From Pseudomonadota bacterium (GTDB taxonomy: Bacteria; Bdellovibrionota_C; UBA2361; OMIW01): DNA of 9,005 nt. Location of the stretch: the NCBI GenBank assembly GCA_900299205.1, contig OMIW01000166.1, positions 1 to 9,005 on the forward strand. Reading direction: 5' to 3'. A program made the position numbers and the translations under genes. This document shows positions 1 to 7,510 of this stretch, one piece after another (the stretch's first letter is position 1; each line of letters opens with the position of its first letter). The notes beneath the pieces were generated by a model, which saw only the letters and a program-made list of their open reading frames with translations, was not told where the DNA came from and made no database searches.

Positions 1-10
1 CTTCTAAAAA

Positions 11-26
11 CGGCATACCTCTTGCT
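11..26 (+). promoter_or_regulatory. Candidate sigma-54 (RpoN) promoter of the flagellar operon
   Basis: The bases CGGCAT-N5-TTGCT match the sigma-54 consensus TGGCAC-N5-TTGCW at all but two positions. The diagnostic GG (12-13) and GC (24-25) are separated by exactly 10 bases. It lies about 50 bp upstream of the flgB start, so transcription would begin near 36-38 and give a leader of about 40 nt. RpoN control of rod, basal-body and hook genes is well established in many diderm bacteria, so position and motif agree. An enhancer-binding activator site would be expected further upstream, outside the window. Confidence 0.6.
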
Positions 27-76
27 TACCCCAAAAAAGAAACAGCATCTGCGCCAGGGGATTGACGGAGGGAAGG

Positions 77-481
77 ATGGGTATCGAAAAGCTATTAGGC
101 TCCACTATTTCTGGCTTAGAGCGCTTGCTTGACCTTAGCTGGCGCCGAGGGCAGGCCATCAACGCAAATATCGCCAATGCCGAGACCCCGACCTATCGGG
201 CGGTTGACCTCGACTTTGGGCAGGAGTTAGACCGAGCTTTTGGCCTCGACAAAGAGGCGCTGCATCGGACGGATCCACGACACCAAGATATCGGTGGAGG
301 AGGAAGCGCACGGATGATCTCCGACCTTTCGGGGGCGACAAAGATGGATGGCAACAACGTCGACCTTGATCTGCAAATGGGACGTCTCGCCTACAACACA
401 ATGGCTTACACACGAGCAGCAGCGTTTACTCAGAAGAAGTTAGGTGGATTGTCTGACAAGATTCGGCAGCTCGTTGCATGA
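77..481 (+). CDS. flgB: Flagellar basal-body rod protein FlgB
   Basis: FlgB is a proximal rod subunit, exported through the flagellar type III apparatus and assembled on FliE in the periplasm. The 134-residue product has the family's usual length. It carries the rod-protein signature ANIANAETPTYRA near residues 34-46, followed by a D-F-x-x-x-L segment, and a C-terminal amphipathic helix with the motif N-x-V-D-L-D and M-A-Y-x-x-A. An upstream in-frame TTG at 62 is possible, but ATG 77 is preferred because a strong GGAGGG ribosome-binding site (67-72) lies four bases before it. It is the first gene of the operon, 41 bp before flgC. Confidence 0.95.
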   Translation: MGIEKLLGSTISGLERLLDLSWRRGQAINANIANAETPTYRAVDLDFGQELDRAFGLDKEALHRTDPRHQDIGGGGSARMISDLSGATKMDGNNVDLDLQMGRLAYNTMAYTRAAAFTQKKLGGLSDKIRQLVA

Positions 482-522
482 GGATTCAATGTATTGTCTG
501 ACGGACAGATAGAGGAGCAGCT

Positions 523-951
523 ATGTTGGATACCATGGAGGTTCTGGCGAGTGGATTGAGTGCGGCGAGGATGCGGGTGAATGTCCTTGCAAGCAATATC
601 GCTAACGCAGAGACGACCCGCACTGCGGAGGGTGGACCGTATCGTCGCAAAGATGTCGTTCAGGTTGCCCAGCCTATCACCGGAACCTTCGGGGCAGCGC
701 TTGACGAGATGAGTCTTTCCCGCCCTCAGGTACAGGCAGTCATAGAGGACCAGTCAGATCCTCGGATGGTTTTCCAACCGGGGCATCCCGATGCTGACCC
801 AAATGGATATGTCGCCTATCCAAATATATCTGTCGTGACCACGATGACCGATCTGATGTCGGCGACACGGCTGTACCAAGCAAATGTCAGTGCGTTGGAT
901 TCGGCAAAACAGATGATAGCGGCCGCTAATCAGATTTCTTTGAGGGGATGA
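523..951 (+). CDS. flgC: Flagellar basal-body rod protein FlgC
   Basis: FlgC is a second proximal rod subunit that stacks with FlgB, FlgF and FlgG between the MS ring and the distal rod. The 142-residue protein begins with the FlgC-type N-terminal helix and the SNIANAETTRT signature (about residues 24-34). It continues with PYRRK and ends with the characteristic region GYVAYPNISVVTTM, then T-R-L-Y-Q-A-N and a terminal A-K-Q-M-I-A-A-A-N-Q-I helix. A GGAG ribosome-binding site (514-517) is five bases before the ATG. Its place between flgB and fliE is the conserved order. Confidence 0.96.
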   Translation: MLDTMEVLASGLSAARMRVNVLASNIANAETTRTAEGGPYRRKDVVQVAQPITGTFGAALDEMSLSRPQVQAVIEDQSDPRMVFQPGHPDADPNGYVAYPNISVVTTMTDLMSATRLYQANVSALDSAKQMIAAANQISLRG

Positions 952-1003
952 TAGAGGCGGCAACTCTTGATAGTGAGGAATAAAGCGAAGAAGGGATCAA
1001 AAA

Positions 1004-1330
1004 ATGACTATCGATGGCATTCCATTTAATTACCCTAGTATCGAACAGCTTCGGAAGAACGGCCCACCGATTGAGCATCCTGATTCACCGTCGGCTGGTG
1101 CAGAGAAAGGGTCGAGTTTTCAGGAGGCGCTCTCTGAGGCATTGAATGAAATTAACAGGCTCTCAGGGAAGGCGGACGGAGAGATTCAGAATTTAGTCAG
1201 CGGACGCACCCAGAGTCCGCATGATGCGATGATCGCGATGGAGAAGGCTGATGTGGCGTTCCAATTGATGAACGCAGTCCGTACGAAGATAGTGCGGGCG
1301 TACGAGGAAATTATGCGGACTCAGGTATAG
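1004..1330 (+). CDS. fliE: Flagellar hook-basal body adaptor protein FliE
   Basis: FliE joins the MS ring (FliF) to the proximal rod and is an early export substrate. The 108-residue product matches the family length. Its first 35 residues are variable, then come the conserved F-Q-E-A-L segment, a helix reading L-N-E-I-N-R-L, and the hallmark H-D-A-M-I-A-M-E-K-A-D-V-A-F-Q-L-M with a C-terminal V-R-x-K-I-V-x-A-Y-E-E-I-M-R helix. A purine-rich AAGGG lies shortly before the ATG. It follows flgC by 52 bp and precedes fliF by 62 bp, the standard order. Confidence 0.95.
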   Translation: MTIDGIPFNYPSIEQLRKNGPPIEHPDSPSAGAEKGSSFQEALSEALNEINRLSGKADGEIQNLVSGRTQSPHDAMIAMEKADVAFQLMNAVRTKIVRAYEEIMRTQV

Positions 1331-1392
1331 AGTTTGTACCATTCCGTATGAGGGCTCTCCCCGTTGGTTTGTAGTCTATACTTGACAGTTCT

Positions 1393-3066
1393 ATGGCTTC
1401 GTTTGACCCGAGTGCGGTATTCTCCCAGCTACTTGCCGGATTTATGCGGCTGCCGCTGAGTCAGCGCATTTTATTCCCCCTCCTGGTGGTGGGATCGGTA
1501 GCGGGTATTGTGTTTATCTCGCAGTGGGCGTCGAGGCCGGAATATTCAGTCCTCTTCTCCGATCTTGAGCCGGCTGACTCAGCCGCTGTCGTTGAACGAC
1601 TCCGGGCGCAAAATATCGCTTATGAATTGAGAGCAGAGGGAAAAAGTATAGCGGTATCGCCTCCGAGTATCGTTCACGAGCTTCGCATTACCCTCTCAGC
1701 TGACGGCATTCCAAAACATGGATCAGTGGGATTTGAGCTTTTTGACAGTGCAGGACTTGGTTCAACGACCTTCGATGAAAAGGTCAAATGGGTTCGTGCT
1801 CGTCAGGGTGAGCTCGAGCGCACCATTGGCGCGCTCGATGCGATCGCTGCCTCTCGAGTTCATATATCTGAGCCCGAAAAATCAATCTATTCTCAGGCAG
1901 CCTCTGAACCAACCGCATCGGTCTTGATTAGGCTTAAAGCAGGTAAGGAGCTCAGTAAAGCTCAGACAACGGGCATCATGAATCTTATCGCGGGGAGCGT
2001 TGATGGCCTCAAGCCGGAGCACGTATCAATTGTTGATACCTTTGGGAACCTTCTCTCGCCAAAAGAGGATGAACGTGAGGGTGATTTCTCGACTGAGGCC
2101 ACCCGGATTCAATACCAGCACGAATTGGAGCAGGGCTACGTTCGTCGTATTGAACAGATGTTATCGAAGGTTCTCGGGCCTGGTCGTGTGGTGGCTCGGG
2201 TAACTGCAGAGGTCGACTACTCGAGCAATGAACGAGAGGAGGAGAGCTTCGATCCCGGTGGACAGGTCATTCGATCAGAGCGAAGCATTACAGAAGGGGC
2301 ATCAGGTGGAGGAGCTCGCGGAGGAGTTCCTGGAGTTGTGTCAAATCTTTCAAATGATCCAAAACTTCTCGCTCCACAACAGGGTGCAGATGAGGGTACA
2401 AGTGGCAAAAGAAATGAGACGGTCAAAAATTATGAGCTCTCCCGGGCGATTATTAAGAGCTCATCCCCGCGCGGAGCCCTAAAGCGAGTATCTGTCGCGG
2501 TGCTCGTCGATGGGACGTATGAGGAGGTCACGGAGCCGGCTGCTGAGGGAGCTGAGCCGACAAAGAAGCAGATATTCCGACCGCTTAATAATGAGACTAT
2601 GGGTCAAATTGAGGATATCGTGAAAAGTGCAGTTGGATTCGATGTCACTCGAGGAGATGCGGTCCGGGTTGAGAATCTCCAGTTTGCTCGGATGCCTGAG
2701 GAGTTAGTGACCGCACTCGAATCAAATACTCATCAATATCTGATGACGGGAGGTCAGCTCGGTGTATCGCTTCTCGCATTGGTCCTTTTATTCTTCGTAG
2801 TCGTTAAACCTATCATGGCCCAGCTGCTTGTTCCCGCAGAAGCTGAGGTAAATCTGGAGCGACTGTTACCAACTGGAATCGAGGCGCTGGAGGAAGAGCT
2901 TGCCGCAGAGCGACAAAGAGCAAAAACGGTGCTACCAGAGGGGGATGAAGGAATTGACCTTGAACACCTTGATGCCCTGATCGCGGATAACAGCAGAATG
3001 GTGAAGGAGAATCCGAGACAAGCGGCGCTCCTGATTCGGTATTGGCTCGGTGAGGTAGGTGCGTAG
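1393..3066 (+). CDS. fliF: Flagellar MS-ring protein FliF
   Basis: FliF forms the inner-membrane MS ring that nucleates basal-body assembly and houses the export gate. The 557-residue protein has the full family architecture. A first membrane segment lies near residues 26-46. The periplasmic ring-building region includes Y-S-V-L-F-S-D-L, then G-S-V-G-F-E-L-F and V-K-W-V-R-A-R-Q-G-E-L-E-R-T-I. A low-complexity Gly/Ser-rich linker follows, then a second membrane segment at about 456-478 and a cytoplasmic tail. The last 30 residues (NPRQAALLIRYWL) match the FliG-binding motif. No clear ribosome-binding site precedes ATG 1393, but the N-terminus aligns with FliF proteins and no better in-frame start is seen. 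Unusually, fliG does not follow. Confidence 0.97.
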   Translation: MASFDPSAVFSQLLAGFMRLPLSQRILFPLLVVGSVAGIVFISQWASRPEYSVLFSDLEPADSAAVVERLRAQNIAYELRAEGKSIAVSPPSIVHELRITLSADGIPKHGSVGFELFDSAGLGSTTFDEKVKWVRARQGELERTIGALDAIAASRVHISEPEKSIYSQAASEPTASVLIRLKAGKELSKAQTTGIMNLIAGSVDGLKPEHVSIVDTFGNLLSPKEDEREGDFSTEATRIQYQHELEQGYVRRIEQMLSKVLGPGRVVARVTAEVDYSSNEREEESFDPGGQVIRSERSITEGASGGGARGGVPGVVSNLSNDPKLLAPQQGADEGTSGKRNETVKNYELSRAIIKSSSPRGALKRVSVAVLVDGTYEEVTEPAAEGAEPTKKQIFRPLNNETMGQIEDIVKSAVGFDVTRGDAVRVENLQFARMPEELVTALESNTHQYLMTGGQLGVSLLALVLLFFVVVKPIMAQLLVPAEAEVNLERLLPTGIEALEEELAAERQRAKTVLPEGDEGIDLEHLDALIADNSRMVKENPRQAALLIRYWLGEVGA

Positions 3067-3118
3067 GGACAAAATGTTATCTTACTAAAGTGATGCGGTC
3101 GCCTCAGAGAATATCAAG

Positions 3119-3877
3119 ATGAAATCTCAACCGAACTACCGGACTCCTCCCTTCGAACGGGCGATTTATGAGGATTATGGTCAACGATCGAAACATCCCA
3201 TCTTCGAACCGTTGAAAATCGAGATTGTGGCTCAAGAAGGTCGAGTGGTTGACCCGATGTTCGCCGATTACGGAGGGAAAGCATCTCAGGGAGCTGCTCG
3301 ATCTCGTAATTCCACCGATGGGGAGCGTCAAAAGGATAACGACCACCCCCAGGAGGAAAGGCTCAGCCTCACACTCGCCGATATTGAGCGGATCAAAAAT
3401 GAAGAGTTTCAGAGAGGATTCGAAGCGGGTAGTAGTGTTATTCAAGAGGGCCGCGAGGTTCGCATCGCTGAGTTGCAGGAGCGCATGACTGGAGTGTGCG
3501 AGGACCTCGCCGTACAGCTTCGTGGGGAGGTTGAAAGGATTGAGCGTCAAGCCGTGGGGCTAGCGATTTTAGTGTCGCGACGAATTATTGGTGAGGCAGT
3601 TGATATCAATCCCGAATATCTCCTTCCCGTAGTCCGTGAGGCACTGGGATATGTTGGGGGAGCCGAGATACATCGGGTGCGTATCAGTCCAGCCGATCTC
3701 GAATTTGTCGAACTTGAGCGAATTCGGGAGCGGTTCGATGGCGGATGGTCATTTGTGGCTGACCCGGCGATATCTTCGGGTTGCATTATTGAGACGAGCT
3801 CAGGTGAGGTTGACTACAGACTCGATGCTGCGTGGGAACGGCTCAAGGAGCAGGTGCTTCGGAGTGTGACGTCATGA
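3119..3877 (+). CDS. fliH: Flagellar export apparatus protein FliH
   Basis: FliH is the cytoplasmic stator-like regulator that binds and restrains the FliI ATPase and links it to the C-ring. The 252-residue protein has a poorly conserved first 80 residues. A charged helical region follows, containing the G-F-E-A-G (GxxxG-type) segment near residue 101. The C-terminal FliH/YscL domain has V-S-R-R-I-I-G-E-A-V, then P-E-Y-L-L-P-V-V-R-E-A-L, and a terminal D-P-A-I-S-S-G-C-I-I-E-T with G-E-V-D-Y-R-L-D. The N-terminus lacks the tryptophans used by enterobacterial FliH to dock on the C-ring. It overlaps fliI by 4 bp (ATGA), which implies translational coupling. Only 52 bp separate it from fliF. Confidence 0.92.
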   Translation: MKSQPNYRTPPFERAIYEDYGQRSKHPIFEPLKIEIVAQEGRVVDPMFADYGGKASQGAARSRNSTDGERQKDNDHPQEERLSLTLADIERIKNEEFQRGFEAGSSVIQEGREVRIAELQERMTGVCEDLAVQLRGEVERIERQAVGLAILVSRRIIGEAVDINPEYLLPVVREALGYVGGAEIHRVRISPADLEFVELERIRERFDGGWSFVADPAISSGCIIETSSGEVDYRLDAAWERLKEQVLRSVTS

Positions 3878-5181
3878 GACTAATGGAGCAGGCTGCAGCG
3901 GTGGCAGCGACAACAAATCTTTTTGAGCTAAAGGGAGTTGTCACTGAGGTCACTGGTTTGGTTGTCGAGGCCACGGGCCCCCGAGTGCCTGTTGGATCGC
4001 AGGTCGAGATACGGATTCCGGGAAAAATCATACCGGCACAGGTGGTAGGATTTCGCAACGACCGAACCCTCGTGATGCCGTATGGCGAAACGCAAGGAAT
4101 AGCCCCGGGTGCAAGTGTTGTTGGAAGCGAAACGAGTGCGGCAGTTCCGGTAGGTGATGAGTTAATTGGTCGGGTTGTTGATGCACTCGGTAATCCTCTT
4201 GACGAGGGGCCTCGACCCTTTGCGTCTGGCTTGATGCCCCTTCTTCAATCTCCCCCAAACCCGGTAACTCGTCGTCGAATTGAAGAGGTATTTGAAACGG
4301 GAGTCCGAGCGATTGATTCGCTCCTGACACTAGGAGCGGGGCAGCGGGTCGGAATCATGGCGGGCTCCGGTGTCGGAAAATCAACGCTCCTTGGCATGGT
4401 AGCGAAGCACTCATCGAGTGATGTCGCTGTCGTGGGGCTTATCGGAGAGCGAGGTCGGGAGGTTCGTGAATTTATCGAGCGGGACCTTGGGCCAGAAGGT
4501 CTTGCTCGCTCGGTCGTCGTGGTTGCGACCGGTGATCAATCAGCGTTGCTCCGACTGCGAGCTGCTTATCTGGCGACAAGTTATGCAGAATACTTCCGAA
4601 GTCAGGGACGACGGGTTGTTCTGATGTTGGATTCGGTAACGCGACTTGCAATGGCACAACGAGAGATTGGGCTCGCTGTCGGAGAGCCGCCGAGCACAAG
4701 GGGCTATACCCCCTCTGTATTCGCGATGTTGCCTAAGTTACTCGAGCGTGCGGGCACCGATGCGGGTTCTGGCTCGATTACCGGGCTCTATACCGTGCTT
4801 GTCGAGGGCGATGATATGAACGAGCCGGTCGCAGATGCAGTCCGAGGGATTCTGGATGGACACATCGTGCTGAGCAGGAAGCTTGCCCACAAGGGCCATT
4901 TTCCCGCCATTGAGGTACTAGAGAGCATTTCGCGGGTAATGAGCGATATTGTTGATGAGGATGGCAGGGTGCTGGCCCGGGGAGCACGCGAGGTGCTCAG
5001 TGAGTATCGGGATGTTGAAGATTTGGTCCTGATTGGCGCCTACAAAGAGGGTACTAACGGTCGAGTGGATCGTGCAATTCGTCTATATCACCGGTTGGTC
5101 CTTTTCTTGCGACAGTTGGCTGAAGAGCGGACACCTTACGAGAAAACAATCGTTGCTCTGCGGGATATCTTGGCTCATTGA
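3874..5181 (+). CDS. fliI: Flagellum-specific ATPase FliI
   Basis: FliI hydrolyses ATP to aid loading and unfolding of substrates at the flagellar type III export gate. It is related to the F1-ATPase beta subunit. The 435-residue product is full length. A beta-barrel N-domain covers about residues 20-90. Walker A is G-S-G-V-G-K-S-T (164-171). The G-E-R-G-R-E-V catalytic glutamate region is near 191-197, Walker B is V-V-L-M-L-D (248-253), and the family signature E-P-P-S-T-R-G-Y-T-P-S-V-F is at about 271-283. The start is taken as ATG 3874, overlapping the fliH stop, with GGAG (3861-3864) nine bases upstream. The longer GTG start at 3832 adds residues that do not look like FliI. Confidence 0.97.
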   Translation: MRLMEQAAAVAATTNLFELKGVVTEVTGLVVEATGPRVPVGSQVEIRIPGKIIPAQVVGFRNDRTLVMPYGETQGIAPGASVVGSETSAAVPVGDELIGRVVDALGNPLDEGPRPFASGLMPLLQSPPNPVTRRRIEEVFETGVRAIDSLLTLGAGQRVGIMAGSGVGKSTLLGMVAKHSSSDVAVVGLIGERGREVREFIERDLGPEGLARSVVVVATGDQSALLRLRAAYLATSYAEYFRSQGRRVVLMLDSVTRLAMAQREIGLAVGEPPSTRGYTPSVFAMLPKLLERAGTDAGSGSITGLYTVLVEGDDMNEPVADAVRGILDGHIVLSRKLAHKGHFPAIEVLESISRVMSDIVDEDGRVLARGAREVLSEYRDVEDLVLIGAYKEGTNGRVDRAIRLYHRLVLFLRQLAEERTPYEKTIVALRDILAH

Positions 5182-5242
5182 GATGTCGCAGCCATTCCGC
5201 GAACGACTCTGGCGCGATTCTTGATGGGAGCAACTTGTCGAT

Positions 5243-5680
5243 ATGAAGCGATTTAACTTTCGCCTCGAACGAGTTCTTCGCTTTCGAGAAACAGAGCTTG
5301 ATGAGGCCAAGGCCGCATTGATCGCAGAGAGAGCGACCCTCGCCACGCTTGAAGAGGATCTTCGGCTGTTGCGTGAGGCGCATGATCGTTATTCAGGGAT
5401 CGTGGGAGTCGTCTCAGGCCGGGATGTGCTTCTTCAGGGGTGGGTAGGTGAGGGGGTGAAGATCCGTATCGAGCTACTCGATGAAAGGATTGCTCGGCAG
5501 AAGCTTCGAGTCGAGGACTGTCTTGGAGTGTATCGGGAACGACAACAAGCGGTCCGGGTGCTCGAAAAGCTCCGTGAAAAGCACAAAGAGGAGTACAAAC
5601 TCGAGGTACACCGACAGGAAACTGCGGAACTAGACGAATTAGGTGTAGCGATAAGGCAGCGTAACCGCGATGGCAAATAA
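5243..5680 (+). CDS. fliJ: Flagellar export protein FliJ
   Basis: FliJ is a small antiparallel coiled-coil protein that inserts into the FliI hexamer like the F1 gamma stalk and couples it to the export gate. It may also escort chaperones. The 145-residue product starts with F-N-F-R-L-E-R-V-L-R-F-R-E, a close match to the FliJ N-terminus. The rest is highly charged heptad-like helix rich in Glu, Arg and Leu, with no glycine-rich or globular part. It follows fliI by 61 bp, with GGGAG about 12 bases before the ATG. Its last 11 bases overlap the start of the next gene, suggesting coupled translation. Confidence 0.9.
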   Translation: MKRFNFRLERVLRFRETELDEAKAALIAERATLATLEEDLRLLREAHDRYSGIVGVVSGRDVLLQGWVGEGVKIRIELLDERIARQKLRVEDCLGVYRERQQAVRVLEKLREKHKEEYKLEVHRQETAELDELGVAIRQRNRDGK

Positions 5681-6440
5681 GAAAAAGCCCACGATGACCC
5701 GGGAGGAGGCAGTTGAACTTTACGGGCAGATGCAAAAAACGATGCGTTCAGTCTTGCAAGGGGCGCAGGGTAACGAGCAAGACACTCAGAAGGTGAGTGC
5801 TAAGACATCAGTCCCATCATCTTCGGATATGCAACTTTTGATGCAGCGTCAACGAGCCAAGCTCGATCGAGGTCAGGTCGGAGCCGCGTTGTTAGTGGGG
5901 GGATGTGCGATTTTTCGGGTCGTGATCGGAGGATGTGAATTTGCGGGTTGGGGCGTTCCAGCACCAGCACAGGCAACGGTTATCAAAGAGGTTGGTCCGC
6001 GGTATAGCGAGGGGGAAATGCAGCTTTTAAAAAGTCTTGATGCCCGGAGAGTCGAGCTTGAGGAGCGACGCAGACGACTCGAAGAGAGGGAGCGCGATCT
6101 CGCCGAGCGAGAGCGGGAGTTCGCGGGCAGGCTCGCACAGCTTCGCGAGCTTACGGGAGTCTTACAAGCTGATCGCGAAAATACCGAGAAGAAGCAGGAC
6201 TCTCAGATTGGTCAATTAGCGAATGTCTACGGATCCATGAATCCGTCAGAGGCGGCTTCCCTTCTCAGTCAACTCGACATCACGACAACTCTCGCTCTGC
6301 TCGAGCGAATGCCCGAGAAGCGAATGGGTCAGATCTTGGCGTTGATAGCTCCCGAGCGAGCATTAACGATTACAAAGATGCTGAGTGGCCGTGGGGAGGG
6401 AGAAAATGAGGGCCCGGAGGTCGCAATGGACGCGCGGTAA
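5670..6440 (+). CDS. MotE/YlxF-like flagellar protein with MgtE-N-like C-terminal domain
   Basis: This 256-residue protein has a basic N-terminal cytoplasmic segment of about 67 residues. One membrane span follows at about 68-96, interrupted by an arginine and containing two cysteines. Next is a strongly charged Glu/Arg coiled coil at about 115-165, then a C-terminal MgtE-N-type helical repeat region (about 185-238) reading M-N-P-S-E-A-A-S-L-L, L-E-R-M-P-E-K-R and L-I-A-P-E-R-A. This architecture and the position right after fliJ match the YlxF/MotE proteins found between fliJ and fliK in many flagellar operons. MotE-type proteins are linked to motility and stator or periplasmic chaperone roles; the role here is inferred only. 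The last 71 bp overlap the opposing glycosyltransferase gene. fliK and flgD, often next, are absent. Confidence 0.75.
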   Translation: MANKKKPTMTREEAVELYGQMQKTMRSVLQGAQGNEQDTQKVSAKTSVPSSSDMQLLMQRQRAKLDRGQVGAALLVGGCAIFRVVIGGCEFAGWGVPAPAQATVIKEVGPRYSEGEMQLLKSLDARRVELEERRRRLEERERDLAEREREFAGRLAQLRELTGVLQADRENTEKKQDSQIGQLANVYGSMNPSEAASLLSQLDITTTLALLERMPEKRMGQILALIAPERALTITKMLSGRGEGENEGPEVAMDAR

Positions 6441-7497
6441 GAAGCTCCTCGTATACCGCTCTCGTTTCTGCAACCGTCGCATCGAGGGTGAAGTGTTCTG
6501 CAAGACGGGTACGGGCACGGGCTCCAAGGAGCGTTGCACGCTCTCTATCGGTGGCAAGAGAGATAATCGCTGCGGCGAGTTGCTCCGGTGAGTTTGGTTT
6601 AATAACGAGCCCGCACTCCCCATCGACGACAAGTTCCGGCATTCCACCGACCCGTGTCACAATCGGCGCTACCCCCTGACTCATCGCCTCGATGACCGCT
6701 TTGGGCAAACCTTCGCGATCACGAGAAGGCATCACAAAAATATGACACGGCTGTATAAACGGAATCGGATTTTCCTGATACCCAACCACGGTCACGCGAT
6801 GTACTTCGTTGACCGATGAGATAAGGGGGGGCAGCTGCTTGTCCCTTATTTCACCGATAAGAACGAGGTGAAGGGGCGTCGTCGAAGGAATAAGTTTTGC
6901 CGCCTTGAGGAGGATATCTACCCCTTTAACGGGGCGCATGTTCGCGGTACATCCGATGGTAATCGCGTCAGTCGGTGAGGCCAGCGGAGCGTCCGAATGG
7001 TGGCCCTCATACCACGAGAGCCGATGCCCCTTATAGATAGTGCGCAGCTTATTGCGTGGTACGCCGACCCCGGCAAGGTAATCTTCAACAGCGTGAGAAA
7101 CGCATATAACCTTGTCGAGCCGCGGGTGCAGATACGTCATCCACGAGAGCGGGTCCCACCGACTAACATTGCCGATTGCCCCTCGATACGCAACATGACG
7201 GCATCGGAGTCCTCGGGTAGCGATGAGGCCGTTTGAGAGGGCGCGGTTTGAGAAGGAGTGAATGATGTCCGGCTCACACTCTCGGGCCGCATTGCGAATA
7301 GCGATGATCGCACGCCGAGAGATTCTGCCTGAGAGAGCAAGGGGAACGATGGTAACACCAGCGGCTGAGAGGATAGATTGGTGGGATTGTTTGAGAGTAC
7401 CGAGAAGAGTAACGGCGATTCCATAGCTACGAGAAAGCTCTGCGAGCAGGTGCGCTTCGGGGAGATCGGTAGTAGTGGTAATGGCGAGAAGGCGCAT
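6370..7497 (-). CDS. GT4-family glycosyltransferase
   Basis: A retaining GT-B-fold enzyme that should transfer a sugar from a nucleotide-sugar donor. The acceptor is unknown: surface polysaccharide, lipopolysaccharide or flagellin are options. The 375-residue protein has an N-terminal acceptor domain with D-I-I-H-S-F-S near residues 77-83. The linker region V-I-C-V-S-H-A-V-E is near 130-138. The donor-binding N-M-R-P-V-K-G is at about 186-192, and the E-x7-E motif lies in E262-G-L-P-K-A-V-I-E270, followed by G-G-M-P-E-L-V. ATG at 7497 is chosen because MRLLAIT begins the expected first strand. The longer form from 7617 would overlap the upstream gene and adds 40 unalignable residues. No good Shine-Dalgarno is seen. 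Residues 353-375 are a proline-rich tail encoded antisense to the end of the motE-like gene. No membrane segment is visible. Confidence 0.88.
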   Translation of the reverse strand: MRLLAITTTTDLPEAHLLAELSRSYGIAVTLLGTLKQSHQSILSAAGVTIVPLALSGRISRRAIIAIRNAARECEPDIIHSFSNRALSNGLIATRGLRCRHVAYRGAIGNVSRWDPLSWMTYLHPRLDKVICVSHAVEDYLAGVGVPRNKLRTIYKGHRLSWYEGHHSDAPLASPTDAITIGCTANMRPVKGVDILLKAAKLIPSTTPLHLVLIGEIRDKQLPPLISSVNEVHRVTVVGYQENPIPFIQPCHIFVMPSRDREGLPKAVIEAMSQGVAPIVTRVGGMPELVVDGECGLVIKPNSPEQLAAAIISLATDRERATLLGARARTRLAEHFTLDATVAETRAVYEELLTARPLRPPGPHFLPPHGHSASL

Positions 7498-7510
7498 GAA
7501 AGGTTTGCTT

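Noticed and set aside
62-76. Upstream TTG start for flgB
   Set aside because: The strong GGAGGG site lies inside that extension and is ideally spaced for ATG 77; FlgB homologues begin near that Met.
3104-3550. Reverse-strand open frame opposite fliH
   Set aside because: It lies fully antisense to the recognisable fliH gene and shows no family features or ribosome-binding site.
3832-3873. GTG start adding 14 residues to FliI
   Set aside because: The extra residues do not look like FliI, and ATG 3874 gives the classic ATGA overlap with fliH plus a good ribosome-binding site.
5253-5735. Long reverse-strand open frame across fliJ
   Set aside because: It is a shadow of the fliJ coding sequence with low-complexity, unrecognisable product; fliJ is well supported by family and position.
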